Shown here in pieces: positions 43,952 to 52,992 of a stretch of DNA of 64,000 bases. Under the pieces are notes generated by a model that saw only the letters and a list, made by a program, of their open reading frames with translations, was not told the DNA's origin and did no database searches. The stretch lies in the NCBI RefSeq assembly GCF_024732245.1, contig NZ_CP093845.1, forward strand, positions 2,790,001 to 2,854,000, read 5' to 3'. Position numbers and translations under genes: made by a program. The stretch comes from Dietzia sp. B32 (GTDB taxonomy: Bacteria; Actinomycetota; Actinomycetes; Mycobacteriales; Mycobacteriaceae). Within the stretch, counting starts at the first letter, position 1. Each line of letters opens with the position of its first letter.

Positions 43952-43982
43952 GAGAACCGTCGACCGGTGGTCGACGGTTCTC
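43952..43982. terminator. Perfect 14-bp hairpin between fadD and the small-peptide gene
   Basis: Arms GAGAACCGTCGACC (43952-43965) and GGTCGACGGTTCTC (43969-43982) with a 3-nt loop, between the 3' ends of convergent genes. Probably a bidirectional terminator; there is no T-tract. Confidence 0.75.
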
Positions 43983-44030
43983 CGCGTATCGCGAACGAGC
44001 TGATGGTCTTCTTCCCCCCGATCGGTCGGC

Positions 44031-44195
44031 TCAGTCGCCGACACTCGCCGTGAGATCCAACGACGTGCCGAATCCGATCATCCCGAGGATCCTGAGGAGG
44101 AACGACGGTGCAGTGGTGAGCGCGTCGAGCAGGACTGATCCCGAATCGAGCGCGAATTCACTGGAACCTTCGGCGAATACTCCGAGACTACCCAT
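44031..44195 (-). CDS. 54-residue amphipathic peptide 1, possible PorA/PorH-like channel peptide
   Basis: A short protein beginning MGSLGVFAEGSSEFALDSGS and ending SLDLTASVGD, with a hydrophobic middle (PSFLLRILGMIGF). It has no Sec signal. It aligns without gaps with the 54-residue product encoded at 44388-44552, with about 30 identical positions, so both are real and selected. AAAGGA 7-8 nt before the ATG is a strong ribosome site, and the promoter upstream has TTGACT/CATCAT with a 17-nt spacer. Size, lack of signal, Ser-rich start and acidic end recall the small mycoloylated channel peptides of Corynebacterium; that link is inference. Confidence 0.8.
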   Translation of the reverse strand: MGSLGVFAEGSSEFALDSGSVLLDALTTAPSFLLRILGMIGFGTSLDLTASVGD

Positions 44196-44270
44196 GGTGA
44201 TGGTCCTTTCCCTTGCCGGACGAGGGGCGGCCCGGAGAGCGGTTCTCCAGAGTGACGAAACCGCGAAAAA

Positions 44271-44327
44271 GTGATGGAGATCACTTCCCTCGCGGAAGAT
44301 GATGCTCTCTTTATCAGGGCGAGTCAA
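44271..44327 (-). promoter_or_regulatory. Promoter and CRP/GlxR-type site of peptide 1
   Basis: On the minus strand TTGACT (44327-44322) and CATCAT (44304-44299) are separated by 17 nt and predict a transcript start near 44292, giving a leader of about 97 nt. GTGATGGAGATCAC (44271-44284), a GTGA-N6-TCAC site, lies just downstream of that start, as expected for a repressing site. The same site type precedes the acyl-CoA synthetase gene at 42356. Confidence 0.6.
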
Positions 44328-44387
44328 GGCTCGTGGCGAAAATGGAAAACGCCATGATGTCGGTCCCTGCGCGGCGGCTACCGGGCG

Positions 44388-44552
44388 TCAGTCGCCGACG
44401 CTGGAGACGAGGTCACCGGCGATCCCGTTGAACAACATGTCCGCGAACTGCAGGAGCAGCGACGGCAGTCGACTACCCATGTCGGCGAGGGTGGATCCCG
44501 AGTCGAGGGCGAACTCGGCGGAGCCGGCGGCGAGGATTCCCAGGCTTCCCAT
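44388..44552 (-). CDS. 54-residue amphipathic peptide 2, paralogue of the preceding peptide
   Basis: Begins MGSLGILAAGSAEFALDSGS and ends AGDLVSSVGD; the middle PSLLLQFADMLFNGI can form an amphipathic helix. Same length as peptide 1 and no gaps in the alignment; the conserved ends and the shared SxEFALDSGS block argue for equal function or a hetero-oligomer. GAAGGA 7 nt before the ATG is a strong ribosome site. TAGCAT about 80-90 nt upstream may be its -10, divergent from the sigma factor gene. No signal peptide, no Cys. Confidence 0.8.
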   Translation of the reverse strand: MGSLGILAAGSAEFALDSGSTLADMGSRLPSLLLQFADMLFNGIAGDLVSSVGD

Positions 44553-44726
44553 GATCGTTCCTTCCTGACGGCGCCCCGGTGGGGGTGCCGGTTGGCGAGA
44601 GGTGGACGGTCGCGCCGCGGGAGCGGCGCTGGCCTGATGCTAACCAGGGCTCCGCCACGGGTCCGGGGGATCGCGAAGACTCCCGTCACGCCGTCGGATC
44701 GACGGCGCACGGGGGACACTGTCGAG

Positions 44727-45563
44727 GTGGACAGGACCTCCGAGTTCGAGAGTGAACGTCCCCGGCTCGTCCGGATCGCCGCGCACGTGCTCCGTGACCC
44801 GACGGAGGCCGAGGACGTGGTGCAACAGGCGTGGCTCCGGTTGGCGCGCACCGACGCCTCCGCGATCACCACCCTCCCCGCCTGGTTGACCACCGTCGTC
44901 ACCCGTTTGTGCCTGGACAGGCTCAAGGCCGCGGTGCCGCCGCCCGTCGAGCCCACCGACCGTCCCGGCGCCGACCCCGGCCCGTCCGACGAGGCCCTCC
45001 TGGCGGAGTCGATGGGGTCGGCGCTGCACGTGGTCCTCGACCGGCTCACCCCGGCCGAGCGGGTGGCGTTCGTCCTCCATGACTCGTTCTCGGTCGACTT
45101 CGCCACGATCGCCGCCGTCCTCGACTGCTCGCCGGCGGCGGCCCGCAAACACGCGTCGAGGGCGCGCGCGAAGATCGCGGAGGCGGGTCCCGGCGCGGGC
45201 CGGGCGGACTGGCTCGTCGTCGACGCCTTCCTCGCCGCCGCCCGACGCGGCGAGTTCTCCCGACTCCTCCGGCTCCTCGCGCCGGACGTCGAGGTGGTGG
45301 GCGACCCGCTCGCGGTGGGCCTCGGGACGCCCGCGCGCATCGAGGGACGCGAGGCGGTCGCCGGGTTCTTCGACGGCGCGGCGGCGTCGGCGCTCCCGGT
45401 GTTCGTCCGCGACCGCCCGGGAGCGGCGTGGTTCGACCGTGGCGTGGCCCGCGTGGCGTTCGACTTCCGGGTCCTCGACGGGGTGGTCCGCCGGATCGAC
45501 TTCCGCGCGGACCCGGACGTGCTCGGCTCGATCCGCCGGCGTCGTGACGGGGAGCCGAGGTGA
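44727..45563 (+). CDS. ECF sigma factor with SnoaL-like C-terminal domain (ECF41/SigJ type)
   Basis: Directs RNA polymerase to stress or condition-specific promoters. Region 2 is ERPRLVRIAAHVLRDPTEAEDVVQQAW, region 4 is LDRLTPAERVAFVLHDSF ... SPAAARKHASRARAK, and the C-terminal 110 residues (ADWLVVDAFLAAARRGEFSRLLRLL) form a SnoaL-like domain that takes the place of an anti-sigma factor in this group. Length 278. The GTG at 44727 is chosen because GACACT ends 6 nt before it and region 2 starts soon after. The oxidoreductase or decarboxylase partner usually encoded beside ECF41 is missing here. It may read the promoters of the adjacent peptides, which is inference. Confidence 0.88.
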   Translation: MDRTSEFESERPRLVRIAAHVLRDPTEAEDVVQQAWLRLARTDASAITTLPAWLTTVVTRLCLDRLKAAVPPPVEPTDRPGADPGPSDEALLAESMGSALHVVLDRLTPAERVAFVLHDSFSVDFATIAAVLDCSPAAARKHASRARAKIAEAGPGAGRADWLVVDAFLAAARRGEFSRLLRLLAPDVEVVGDPLAVGLGTPARIEGREAVAGFFDGAAASALPVFVRDRPGAAWFDRGVARVAFDFRVLDGVVRRIDFRADPDVLGSIRRRRDGEPR

Positions 45564-45652
45564 GCCACACGGTCACACCCGGGGCGCGGCGCTCGTCATC
45601 AGGGTGAGGCGACGCGACCCCGCGCGCCTCTCGACCGGGAGGATCAAGTGCC

Positions 45653-45889
45653 ATGAAGACCATGACCTGCAAGGACCTGGGCGGCCCGTGCGACCTCGCC
45701 CATCGCGGCGAGAAGGCGGACGACGTGATCAACGCCCAGGACGCCCACCTCAAGGAGCGGGTCGGGGCGGGCGACGAGGCCCACGTCCCCGCGCGCGAGG
45801 ACATGAAGAGCCGCTGGCGCCGGCCGCGCCAGTCACTCGGGTGGTACCGGGACGTCAAGAAGCGCTTCGCCGAGCTGCCGGAGGACTGA
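45653..45889 (+). CDS. Small DUF1059-like protein
   Basis: A 78-residue protein starting MKTMTCKDLGGPCD, with two Cys spaced C-x6-C, a helix KADDVINAQDAHLKERV and a C-terminal GWYRDVKKRFAEL. The Cys pattern and length recall DUF1059 proteins, whose function is unknown. An AGGATCAAG stretch lies before the ATG. It follows the sigma factor gene after 89 bp and could belong to its regulon. Confidence 0.8.
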   Translation: MKTMTCKDLGGPCDLAHRGEKADDVINAQDAHLKERVGAGDEAHVPAREDMKSRWRRPRQSLGWYRDVKKRFAELPED

Positions 45890-45890
45890 C

Positions 45891-45925
45891 CGGCCCGGCC
45901 CGCCCGGCCCGGCCCGCCCGGGCCG
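45891..45925. repeat. Tandem 14-bp GC repeat with hairpin between convergent genes
   Basis: CGGCCCGGCCCGCC occurs twice in tandem (45891-45904, 45905-45918), and CGGCCCG/CGGGCCG (45910-45925) can fold back. It lies between the ends of the DUF1059-like gene and the amidase gene and may act as a terminator. Confidence 0.6.
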
Positions 45926-45943
45926 CGCCCGCCGACCCGCGCC

Positions 45944-47278
45944 CTAACGCCCGCCGGCCTCGATCACGGCCGCCAGCGCGAGCAGTGTGGCCTCCGAGCC
46001 GGGCCTGCCCACCAGCTGGACCGAGGTGGGCAGGGCCCGGCCGAGGGGGCTGTGGGTGGTTCCGCACGGGACGGACACCGCGGGCCACCCGAGCACGTTG
46101 GCGAGCGGGGTGAACGGGGAGAACCGCATCGACGCCCACAGCGACCGGCCCCAGGACCGCCGGTGCCAGTCGGTCGCCTCGGGAGGCACGTCCGCCAGCG
46201 ACGGGGTGAGCCACACGTCGACGCCCGCCGAGTCCATCGCCCGGCCGACCTCGGCGCGCAGTGACTCCACACCGCGGTTCCAGCGGGTGTCCCCGTCGGA
46301 CGCGCCGCCGCGCCGGAACACGGTCCGGCCGAGCAGGGCGTGGTGCCGGGTACGCCTCTCCATGGCGGACAGGGGCAGGTTCTCCTCCTCGGCCGCCCGT
46401 GCCACGCCGGTGGTCCAGCGCGCGAGGTAGAGGACCGGGTCGGATGGGGAGGGCAGGGTGGTGTCGACGACGACGAGGTCGCTCGCCCGCAGCAGCGCCG
46501 CGGCCTCCCGCGCCGCGCGCGTCCAGGGTTCGTGGATGCGCACCAGGTCGCGGCCGAGCCGGATCGGGCTGGTCACGGACAGGCCGATGCGCGTCCCGCC
46601 GGGCACGGGGCCGATGTCCGCGAGCTCCGGTCGGCCGGCCATCACCGACAGGGCCAGCGCGACGTCAGCGACTGTCCTGGCCAGCGGGCCGGACTCGGCC
46701 AGGCCTCCCCAGTTGTCGCCGGACAGACGGGTCGGCACGACGCCCGGTCCGGGTTTGATGGTGACGATCCCGCAGGCTGCGGCGGGGATGCGCAGCGATC
46801 CCATCCCGTCGTCGCCCACCGCGAGCGGGACCATGCCGGAGGCCACGGCCGCCGCCGACCCCCCCGAGGACCCGCCCGCGGACAGGGCGAGGTCGCGGGG
46901 GTTGCGGGTGATGCCGTGGGCGTCGGAGTCGGTCATCCCCCAGGCGCACAACTGGGGTGCGGCGGTGATGCCCACCGGCACCGCGCCCGCGGCGAGCAGC
47001 GGAGCGACGACCGGGTTACCCAGGGTGACGGTGCTCTTGATCGCGAGCGGCACCCCGGCCAGGGGCAGCGCCGCGCGCTCCGCCGGGGCCGTGGCGTCGA
47101 CGGCGGCCCCGGCGGCGCGACCATCCGCCCGCAACAAGGTGGTGAAGGCGCGCAACGACGGATCGAGGTCGGCCACCCGGTCGAACGCCGCGTCGAGGGT
47201 GGCCAGCGCGCCGACGGCGCCGGTGCGTACGGCCTCGGCGGTCTCGGCGGCGGAGAGGGGGTCGGTGGTCACGGTCAC
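45944..47278 (-). CDS. Amidase-signature family enzyme
   Basis: Hydrolyses an amide with the Ser-cisSer-Lys triad. The 444-residue protein shows the Lys in [13 protein letters not shown], the Gly/Ser-rich signature [30 protein letters not shown] and [13 protein letters not shown]. It resembles the AtzF/GatA-like amidases without the Gat operon context, so it is not GatA. GTG codons at 47278 and 47272 are both possible starts; they lie in one arm of a 9-bp inverted repeat. The frame continues open far upstream opposite ftsH, which is composition, not coding. Confidence 0.88.
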   Translation of the reverse strand: MTVTTDPLSAAETAEAVRTGAVGALATLDAAFDRVADLDPSLRAFTTLLRADGRAAGAAVDATAPAERAALPLAGVPLAIKSTVTLGNPVVAPLLAAGAVPVGITAAPQLCAWGMTDSDAHGITRNPRDLALSAGGSSGGSAAAVASGMVPLAVGDDGMGSLRIPAAACGIVTIKPGPGVVPTRLSGDNWGGLAESGPLARTVADVALALSVMAGRPELADIGPVPGGTRIGLSVTSPIRLGRDLVRIHEPWTRAAREAAALLRASDLVVVDTTLPSPSDPVLYLARWTTGVARAAEEENLPLSAMERRTRHHALLGRTVFRRGGASDGDTRWNRGVESLRAEVGRAMDSAGVDVWLTPSLADVPPEATDWHRRSWGRSLWASMRFSPFTPLANVLGWPAVSVPCGTTHSPLGRALPTSVQLVGRPGSEATLLALAAVIEAGGR

Positions 47279-47299
47279 GATCGTACGACGGTGACCGTG
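47270..47299. promoter_or_regulatory. Perfect 9-bp inverted repeat over the amidase start
   Basis: CACGGTCAC (47270-47278) and GTGACCGTG (47291-47299) are separated by 12 nt. One arm contains the candidate start codons of the amidase. In RNA the repeat would hide the start; in DNA it could be an operator. It also lies about 130 bp upstream of ftsH. Confidence 0.45.
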
Positions 47300-47425
47300 T
47301 CCGCCCATGGCGATCATCACGGTGGACGGCCCCGCCCGGCGGGTAGCCTGGGGCGATACCGACTCCGGTCGGATGCACGACCGGGCCCGTCGACCGGCTG
47401 GGCCGTCCTTCCACACGAGGACCGA

Positions 47426-49966
47426 ATGGAACGCAAGAGCAACACCGTCTTCCGCAACGTCGCCATCGCGGGCGTGATCATCCTGGCGATCGTCGGCTTC
47501 TCGTTCTTCGCCAACGGTGACCGCGACTACGCCGAGGTCGACACGTCGGTGGCGTTGGCGCAGGTCGACGCGGGCAATGTGAAAGAGGCGCTGATCGAGG
47601 ACCGGGAGCAGCAGCTCCGGCTCACCCTCGAGACCCCGATCGCCCCCGAGGACGGTGCGGACGAGACCGACAAGCTCCTGGCCAAGTACCCGGAACGGGC
47701 GGCGGACCAGATCTTCGACCGGGTGGCCGCCGCGGAGCCGGAGAAGTACGACACCGCTGTGAACCAACAGGGTTTCCTGTCGCAGATGCTGTCGTTCCTG
47801 CTGCCGATGCTCATCCTGTTCGGGCTGTTGTTCTACTTCATGTCCCGGATGCAGGGCGGCAAGGGCGGGCTGTTCGGCGTGGGCAAGTCGCGCGCGGTGG
47901 AGTTCACCAAGGACATGCCCCAGACCACGTTCGCCGACGTGGCGGGTGAGGACGAGGCGGTCGAGGAACTCAACGAGATCAAGGACTTCCTCCAGAACCC
48001 GGCCCGGTACGAGCGTCTCGGCGCCAAGATCCCTCGGGGTGTGCTGCTCTACGGCCCGCCCGGAACGGGCAAGACCCTGCTGGCCCGGGCTGTCGCCGGT
48101 GAGGCGGGCGTGCCGTTCTACTCGATCTCCGGCTCCGACTTCGTCGAGATGTTCGTCGGTGTCGGCGCCTCGCGGGTGCGGGACCTCTTCGAGAAGGCCA
48201 AGCAGAACGCGCCCTGCATCGTGTTCGTCGACGAGATCGACGCGGTGGGCCGGCACCGCGGCTCGGGCACCGGCGGCGGTCACGACGAGCGGGAGCAGAC
48301 GCTCAATCAGCTGTTGGTCGAGATGGACGGGTTCAGTGACCGCGAGACGGTCATCATGATCGCCGCGACCAACCGCCCGGACGTCCTCGACCCGGCACTG
48401 TTGCGCCCGGGCCGTTTCGATCGTCAGGTCCCGGTGACCAACCCGGACCTCAAGGGTCGTGAGGCGATCCTCGCCGTCCACTCCGTGGGCAAGCCGCTGG
48501 CCGAGGACGTCAACATGACCTCGCTGGCCAGGCGCACGATCGGCATGTCCGGGGCGGACCTGGCCAACGTGCTCAACGAGGGCGCCCTGCTCGCGGCCCG
48601 GCTGGGGCGCGACGAGATCGACATCGACATCCTCGAGGAGGCGACCGACCGGGTGGTGGGTGGTCCGCGCCGCAAGCATCGGGTGATCAGCGAGCACGAG
48701 AAGAAGGTCACCGCGTACCACGAGTCCGGGCACGCCCTGGCGGCGTGGGCGATGGAGGATCTCGAGCCCGTCCACAAGGTGACCATCCTCGCGCGCGGCC
48801 GCACCGGTGGTCACGCGTTGGTCGTCCCGGAGGACGACAAGTCCTTGATGACGCGCGCGGACATGATCGCGCGGGTCGTCATGGCGATGGGTGGCCGTGC
48901 CGCCGAGGAGTACGTCTTCGGCGAGCCCACCTCGGGTGCGAGTTCGGATATCGAGCAGGCCACCCGTATCGCGCGGACGATGGTCGCCGAGTACGGCATG
49001 AGCGCGAAGCTCGGTGCGGTGAAGTACGGCGGCGAGGGCGGGGACCCGTTCCTCGGCCGCGGTGGTTCCGCGGCGGGGGAGTACTCTCCCGAGGTCGCGA
49101 AGACCATCGACGACGAGGTGCGCCGGATCATCGACGCCGCCCACACCGAGGCGTGGCAGGTCCTCGAGGCCAACCGTGACATCCTCGACGCGGTCGCGGG
49201 TGAGCTCCTCGAGAAGGAGACCCTGCGGCAGGACGATCTCGAGAGGTTGTTCGCCGACGTGGTCAAGCGGCCGCGGATCACGGAGTTCGACGATTTCGGC
49301 GGACGCATCCCGTCCACCCGTCCGCCCATCAAGACCCCGGGCGAGCTGGCCAAGGAGCGCGGCGAGCCCTGGCCCCCGCCGGTCACCGACCCGTTCGCCA
49401 TGCCCGTACTCCCGGCCGGCCGGGAGGACGAGGGTGACCGCGGCCCGGGCGAGGGCAGCGGCCCCGCGGATCGGGAGGGTGACCGCAACGGCGTGGGCGC
49501 CCCCGCCGGGATGACCGGTGGCCGAGGCGACTCCGGTCGCGGCGGTCTCGCCGGTGGCGGCCAGCGACCGACCGGCATCCCGGCCTATGGCACACCGCCG
49601 CCCCCGGGCTGGTCGGCGCCGGGTTGGCCCCCGCGACAGCCCGCCCACCACGGGGACCGGGGGCCGAGCGGCGCCGAGACCACCCGTCTGCCGGCCGCAC
49701 CGGTCAACGGGCAGGGGCATCCCGGCTCCGGGGACACGGGGGTGCGGGACGGGGCCGGCCGGGACGAGCAACCGTCCGGGGCCCGGACCCGGGCGTGGTC
49801 CGCGGTCGGCGACGGCGACTCGTATGGTGACTCGACCGGCGACGCGCCGGGCGAGGCGTCGGGCGAGGCGACCGGAGACCCGGCCCGGGACTCGGCGGAG
49901 CGCGGTTCGCACCGCCGTGAGGACAAGGACCCCGACTGGCGTGCGCCGTGGGAACGTGAGGACTGA
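47426..49966 (+). CDS. ftsH: ATP-dependent zinc metalloprotease FtsH
   Basis: Membrane protease for quality control of membrane and short-lived cytoplasmic proteins. Two membrane segments (residues 8-28 and about 120-140) flank an outside domain; then Walker A GPPGTGKT (210-217), Walker [10 protein letters not shown], second region of homology [19 protein letters not shown] and the zinc site HESGH (432-436). At 846 residues it is longer than M. tuberculosis FtsH (about 760) through a C-terminal Gly/Pro/Asp-rich tail of about 200 residues ending in [16 protein letters not shown]-like repeats. The ATG at 47426 starts the first membrane helix. folE follows after 34 nt. Confidence 0.96.
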   Translation: MERKSNTVFRNVAIAGVIILAIVGFSFFANGDRDYAEVDTSVALAQVDAGNVKEALIEDREQQLRLTLETPIAPEDGADETDKLLAKYPERAADQIFDRVAAAEPEKYDTAVNQQGFLSQMLSFLLPMLILFGLLFYFMSRMQGGKGGLFGVGKSRAVEFTKDMPQTTFADVAGEDEAVEELNEIKDFLQNPARYERLGAKIPRGVLLYGPPGTGKTLLARAVAGEAGVPFYSISGSDFVEMFVGVGASRVRDLFEKAKQNAPCIVFVDEIDAVGRHRGSGTGGGHDEREQTLNQLLVEMDGFSDRETVIMIAATNRPDVLDPALLRPGRFDRQVPVTNPDLKGREAILAVHSVGKPLAEDVNMTSLARRTIGMSGADLANVLNEGALLAARLGRDEIDIDILEEATDRVVGGPRRKHRVISEHEKKVTAYHESGHALAAWAMEDLEPVHKVTILARGRTGGHALVVPEDDKSLMTRADMIARVVMAMGGRAAEEYVFGEPTSGASSDIEQATRIARTMVAEYGMSAKLGAVKYGGEGGDPFLGRGGSAAGEYSPEVAKTIDDEVRRIIDAAHTEAWQVLEANRDILDAVAGELLEKETLRQDDLERLFADVVKRPRITEFDDFGGRIPSTRPPIKTPGELAKERGEPWPPPVTDPFAMPVLPAGREDEGDRGPGEGSGPADREGDRNGVGAPAGMTGGRGDSGRGGLAGGGQRPTGIPAYGTPPPPGWSAPGWPPRQPAHHGDRGPSGAETTRLPAAPVNGQGHPGSGDTGVRDGAGRDEQPSGARTRAWSAVGDGDSYGDSTGDAPGEASGEATGDPARDSAERGSHRREDKDPDWRAPWERED

Positions 49967-50000
49967 CCGCACGGTCGGCTCCGTGCGAGAAGAGGATTGA

Positions 50001-50624
50001 ATGACGACTCCTGACCTGATACCCCCTGCCGACGCCCGGTCGATCTCGACGGGACAGACCTTCGACGCCGAACGCGCCGAGGCCGCCGTCCGAGAGCTGC
50101 TCCTCGCCGTGGGGGAGGATCCCGAGCGCGAGGGGCTGCGGGACACGCCCGCACGGGTGGCCAGGGCCTACCGTGAGGTCTTCGCGGGGTTGTACACCGA
50201 TCCGTCGGACGTGCTGTCCAAGACCTTCGACGAGGACCACCGCGAGCTGGTGTTGGTGCGGGACATCCCCATCTACTCGACCTGTGAGCACCACCTCGTT
50301 CCGTTCCACGGAGTCGCCCACATCGGGTACATCCCCGGACAGTCCGGCGCGGTGACGGGTCTGAGCAAGCTCGCGCGTCTGGTCGATCTCTACGCCAAGC
50401 GCCCCCAGGTCCAGGAGCGGCTCACCAGTCAGGTCGCGGACGCGCTGGTCGACAAGCTCGACCCGTCGGGGGTGCTCGTGGTGATCGAGTGTGAGCACCT
50501 GTGCATGTCCATGCGCGGGATCCGGAAGGCGGGGTCCATCACGACGACTTCCGCCGTCCGCGGCATCATGCGGTCCAACGCGTCCACCAGGGCGGAGGCC
50601 CTCGGCCTCCTGCGCGGGACGTGA
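50001..50624 (+). CDS. folE: GTP cyclohydrolase I
   Basis: First step of folate synthesis: GTP to dihydroneopterin triphosphate. The 207-residue protein has the zinc ligands in [13 protein letters not shown] and [13 protein letters not shown] and the RPQVQERLT segment. Normal length. The stop overlaps the folP GTG start. It heads the folE-folP-folB-folK block behind ftsH, as in mycobacteria. Confidence 0.97.
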   Translation: MTTPDLIPPADARSISTGQTFDAERAEAAVRELLLAVGEDPEREGLRDTPARVARAYREVFAGLYTDPSDVLSKTFDEDHRELVLVRDIPIYSTCEHHLVPFHGVAHIGYIPGQSGAVTGLSKLARLVDLYAKRPQVQERLTSQVADALVDKLDPSGVLVVIECEHLCMSMRGIRKAGSITTTSAVRGIMRSNASTRAEALGLLRGT

Positions 50625-51484
50625 GCGCTCCCGGTCTGGTGCCCCACCCGGACCGGTGCGCGGTGATGGGCGTCCTCAACGTCACCGCGGACTCGTTCTC
50701 CGACGGTGGTGAGCACCTCGCGTTCTCCGACGGGGTCGCGCACGCCCGGCGGATGGTCGCCGAGGGCGCCGACATCATCGACATCGGTGGGGAGTCCACC
50801 CGGCCCGGTGCGATCCGGGTCGAGGAGTCCGACGAGGAGCAGCGGGTGGTCCCGCTGGTCCGCGCGGTGTCCGGGCTCGTGCCGGTCTCCGTGGACACCA
50901 TGCGCGCCGGGGTCGCCTCGCGTGCCCTGGAGGAGAACGCGGCGATCATCAACGACGTCTCGGGTGGGCTCGCCGACCCCGACATGCTGCGAGTCGTGGC
51001 CGATCACCGGGCCTCGGTCATCCTCATGCACTGGGTGTCGCCGGACGAGTACCGCGCCGGCGCCGGCGGCCGCGCCGACTACGGCGGGGACGTGGTGGGC
51101 GCGGTCCGCGACCACCTGGCCCGCCGGGCCGACGCGGCGCTCGCCGCGGGGGTCGACGCCGCGGGCATCGTGCTCGACCCGGGCCTGGGCTTCGCCAAGA
51201 ACGCGGACGACAACTGGGCGCTGCTGCACGGACTGGACCGGCTGATCGAGCTCGGGTTCCCGGTGCTCGTCGCGGCGTCCAGGAAACGGTTCCTCGGGTC
51301 GCTGCTGCCCGGCGTGGACGGGCAGCCACGTCCGGTGTCCGGTCGGGATCCGGCGACAGCCGCGATCACGGCACTGTCCGCCGCCGCCGGGGCGTGGGCC
51401 GTCCGTGTCCACGACGTGGCGCCCAGTGCGGACGCGGTGCGGGTGGCCGCGGCATGGGCTGCCGGCGGGGCGGGGGCGCACTGA
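50621..51484 (+). CDS. folP: Dihydropteroate synthase
   Basis: Joins 6-hydroxymethyl-dihydropterin pyrophosphate with p-aminobenzoate; the target of sulfonamides. Signature [16 protein letters not shown] and the second motif [13 protein letters not shown] are intact; further [15 protein letters not shown] and ASRKRFLG. Length 287. GTG 50621 overlaps the folE stop (GTGA), so the longer frame beginning in folE is rejected. The stop overlaps the folB ATG by one base. Confidence 0.97.
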   Translation: MSAPGLVPHPDRCAVMGVLNVTADSFSDGGEHLAFSDGVAHARRMVAEGADIIDIGGESTRPGAIRVEESDEEQRVVPLVRAVSGLVPVSVDTMRAGVASRALEENAAIINDVSGGLADPDMLRVVADHRASVILMHWVSPDEYRAGAGGRADYGGDVVGAVRDHLARRADAALAAGVDAAGIVLDPGLGFAKNADDNWALLHGLDRLIELGFPVLVAASRKRFLGSLLPGVDGQPRPVSGRDPATAAITALSAAAGAWAVRVHDVAPSADAVRVAAAWAAGGAGAH

Positions 51485-51894
51485 TGGCCGATCGCATCGA
51501 ACTCGACCGGATCGAACTGCGGGGCCTGAGGGTGCGGGGCACCCACGGGGTCTTCGAGCACGAGAAGCGCGACGGCCAGGACTTCCTGGTGGACGTGATC
51601 CTGTGGACCGATTTCACGGCCGCCGCCGCGTCCGACGACCTGGCCGACACCGTCGACTACGGGGCGCTGGCGCTGTTCGCCCGTGACGTGGTGGGCGGGC
51701 CGTCCCTCGACCTCATCGAGACCGTCGCCTCGCGGATCGCCGACGGGATCATGGAGATGGCCCAGGGTGCCCACGCGGTGGAGGTGACCGTGCACAAGCC
51801 CCAGGCGCCGATCCCCGCGGAGTTCGCCGACGTCGCCGTCGTGGCCCGACGCTCGCGCCCGGGCGTGGCCGGCGCCGCGGGGGGAGAGCGGTGA
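51484..51894 (+). CDS. folB: Dihydroneopterin aldolase
   Basis: Cleaves dihydroneopterin to 6-hydroxymethyl-dihydropterin and glycolaldehyde. The 136-residue protein has [31 protein letters not shown] and [12 protein letters not shown], the conserved parts of the aldolase tunnel fold. It is tightly packed: the start overlaps folP, the end overlaps folK by 4 nt. Confidence 0.95.
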   Translation: MADRIELDRIELRGLRVRGTHGVFEHEKRDGQDFLVDVILWTDFTAAAASDDLADTVDYGALALFARDVVGGPSLDLIETVASRIADGIMEMAQGAHAVEVTVHKPQAPIPAEFADVAVVARRSRPGVAGAAGGER

Positions 51895-52415
51895 GCTGCA
51901 GGGCGGTGCTGTCGATCGGCGGCAACCAGGGGGACGCGCTCGCGCTCCTGCGCGGCGTCGTCGACGCCGCGGCCGCGGACGGGATCCTGCGCGCTGTCTC
52001 CGCGGTTTACGCCACCCCGCCGTGGGGAGGTGTGGAGCAGGACGATTTCCTCAACGCCGTACTGGTCGTCGACCACCCAGGCTCCCCGGCGGATGTCCTC
52101 GAGTGGGGTTTCGCCCGCGAACGGGCCGCCGGCCGGACTCGTGACGTGCGCTGGGGCCCGCGGACCCTCGACGTGGACGTGGTGTCGGCCGAGGTGGACG
52201 GGGAGCCGGTGACCTCGGACGCCCCGGCCCTGACGCTGCCCCATCCCCGGGCGGCCGAGCGCGCGTTCGTCCTGGTCCCGTGGCTGGAGATCCAACCGGA
52301 CGCACGGCTGGGCGGGGTGCAGGTGACGGAATGCCTCGACGCGCTCGATCCCGGCGACGTCGCTGCGGTCCGCCGCCTCCCCGACCCCCTGGTGCGAGAC
52401 GGCGAGGGGGCATGA
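51891..52415 (+). CDS. folK: 2-amino-4-hydroxy-6-hydroxymethyldihydropteridine pyrophosphokinase
   Basis: Transfers pyrophosphate from ATP to hydroxymethyl-dihydropterin to feed folP. The 174 residues include [31 protein letters not shown] and the signature [12 protein letters not shown] with the metal-binding Asp pair; [16 protein letters not shown] follows. GTG start overlapping folB (GTGA). Only one base separates its stop from the next gene. Confidence 0.95.
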   Translation: MSCRAVLSIGGNQGDALALLRGVVDAAAADGILRAVSAVYATPPWGGVEQDDFLNAVLVVDHPGSPADVLEWGFARERAAGRTRDVRWGPRTLDVDVVSAEVDGEPVTSDAPALTLPHPRAAERAFVLVPWLEIQPDARLGGVQVTECLDALDPGDVAAVRRLPDPLVRDGEGA

Positions 52416-52416
52416 G

Positions 52417-52893
52417 GTGACCCGCGTCGCGAAGTCGACCCTCGCGCTGGTGGCCCTCGTGGCGGCAGTGGCCGCGTACGTCCTCGTCGGCGCCTTCCTC
52501 CGTGCGTTGACGCCGATCGGTTTCGGCTGGGTGACCCTTCTGGCGGTCACGGCGGTCGACGTACTGCTGGCCCTGCGGATCCGGGCGGCGATCTCCGATG
52601 GTGGCGTGGGGCAGGACCGTAGTCAGATGCACCCGCTCACCGTCGCCCGCAGCGCAGCCCTCGGGCAGGCCTCCGCGGTGCTCGGCTCGGCCGCCACCGG
52701 GATCGGGGTCGGCCTGACCTCGTACTTCCTGACCAGGCTCGGCGACCTGGCGGTCGCGGGCGCTGAGCTCCCCGCGTCCGTCGCCGTCCTGGCGTCCGGT
52801 GCGGTGCTGGTGGGAGCGGGACTGTTCCTGGAATCGGCGTGCGAGACACCGCCCGACGACGACGAGAACGGCGGGCTGGCCGAACCCGCCTGA
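52417..52893 (+). CDS. DUF3180 membrane protein (Rv3605c-like)
   Basis: A 158-residue protein with four membrane segments in two pairs (STLALVALVAAVAAYVLVG, GWVTLLAVTAVDVLLAL; then TVARSAALGQASAVLGS, VAVLASGAVLVGAGLFL) and an acidic tail. The family is found after folK throughout mycolate-containing actinobacteria; its function is unknown. The GTG start and spacing show it belongs to the folate operon. Confidence 0.9.
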   Translation: MTRVAKSTLALVALVAAVAAYVLVGAFLRALTPIGFGWVTLLAVTAVDVLLALRIRAAISDGGVGQDRSQMHPLTVARSAALGQASAVLGSAATGIGVGLTSYFLTRLGDLAVAGAELPASVAVLASGAVLVGAGLFLESACETPPDDDENGGLAEPA

Positions 52894-52992
52894 GGCGGGG
52901 AGGGCCGAACCGGCGGGGTGACGCCGCCCCCGTTACCGCGGACACGCGCTGGTTACCCGTGTGACCCGTGATTCTCCGCGTATCATGCGGGC

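Noticed and set aside
44031-44327. Longer version of peptide 1 starting at 44327
   Set aside because: The extra 44 codons run through the promoter, and the strong ribosome site plus paralogue alignment set the start at 44195.
45944-50146. A 1400-codon open frame on the minus strand opposite ftsH
   Set aside because: Only the part up to about 47278 encodes a recognisable protein (amidase). The rest mirrors ftsH, is Arg/Gly/His-rich without motifs, and stays open because of the high GC content.
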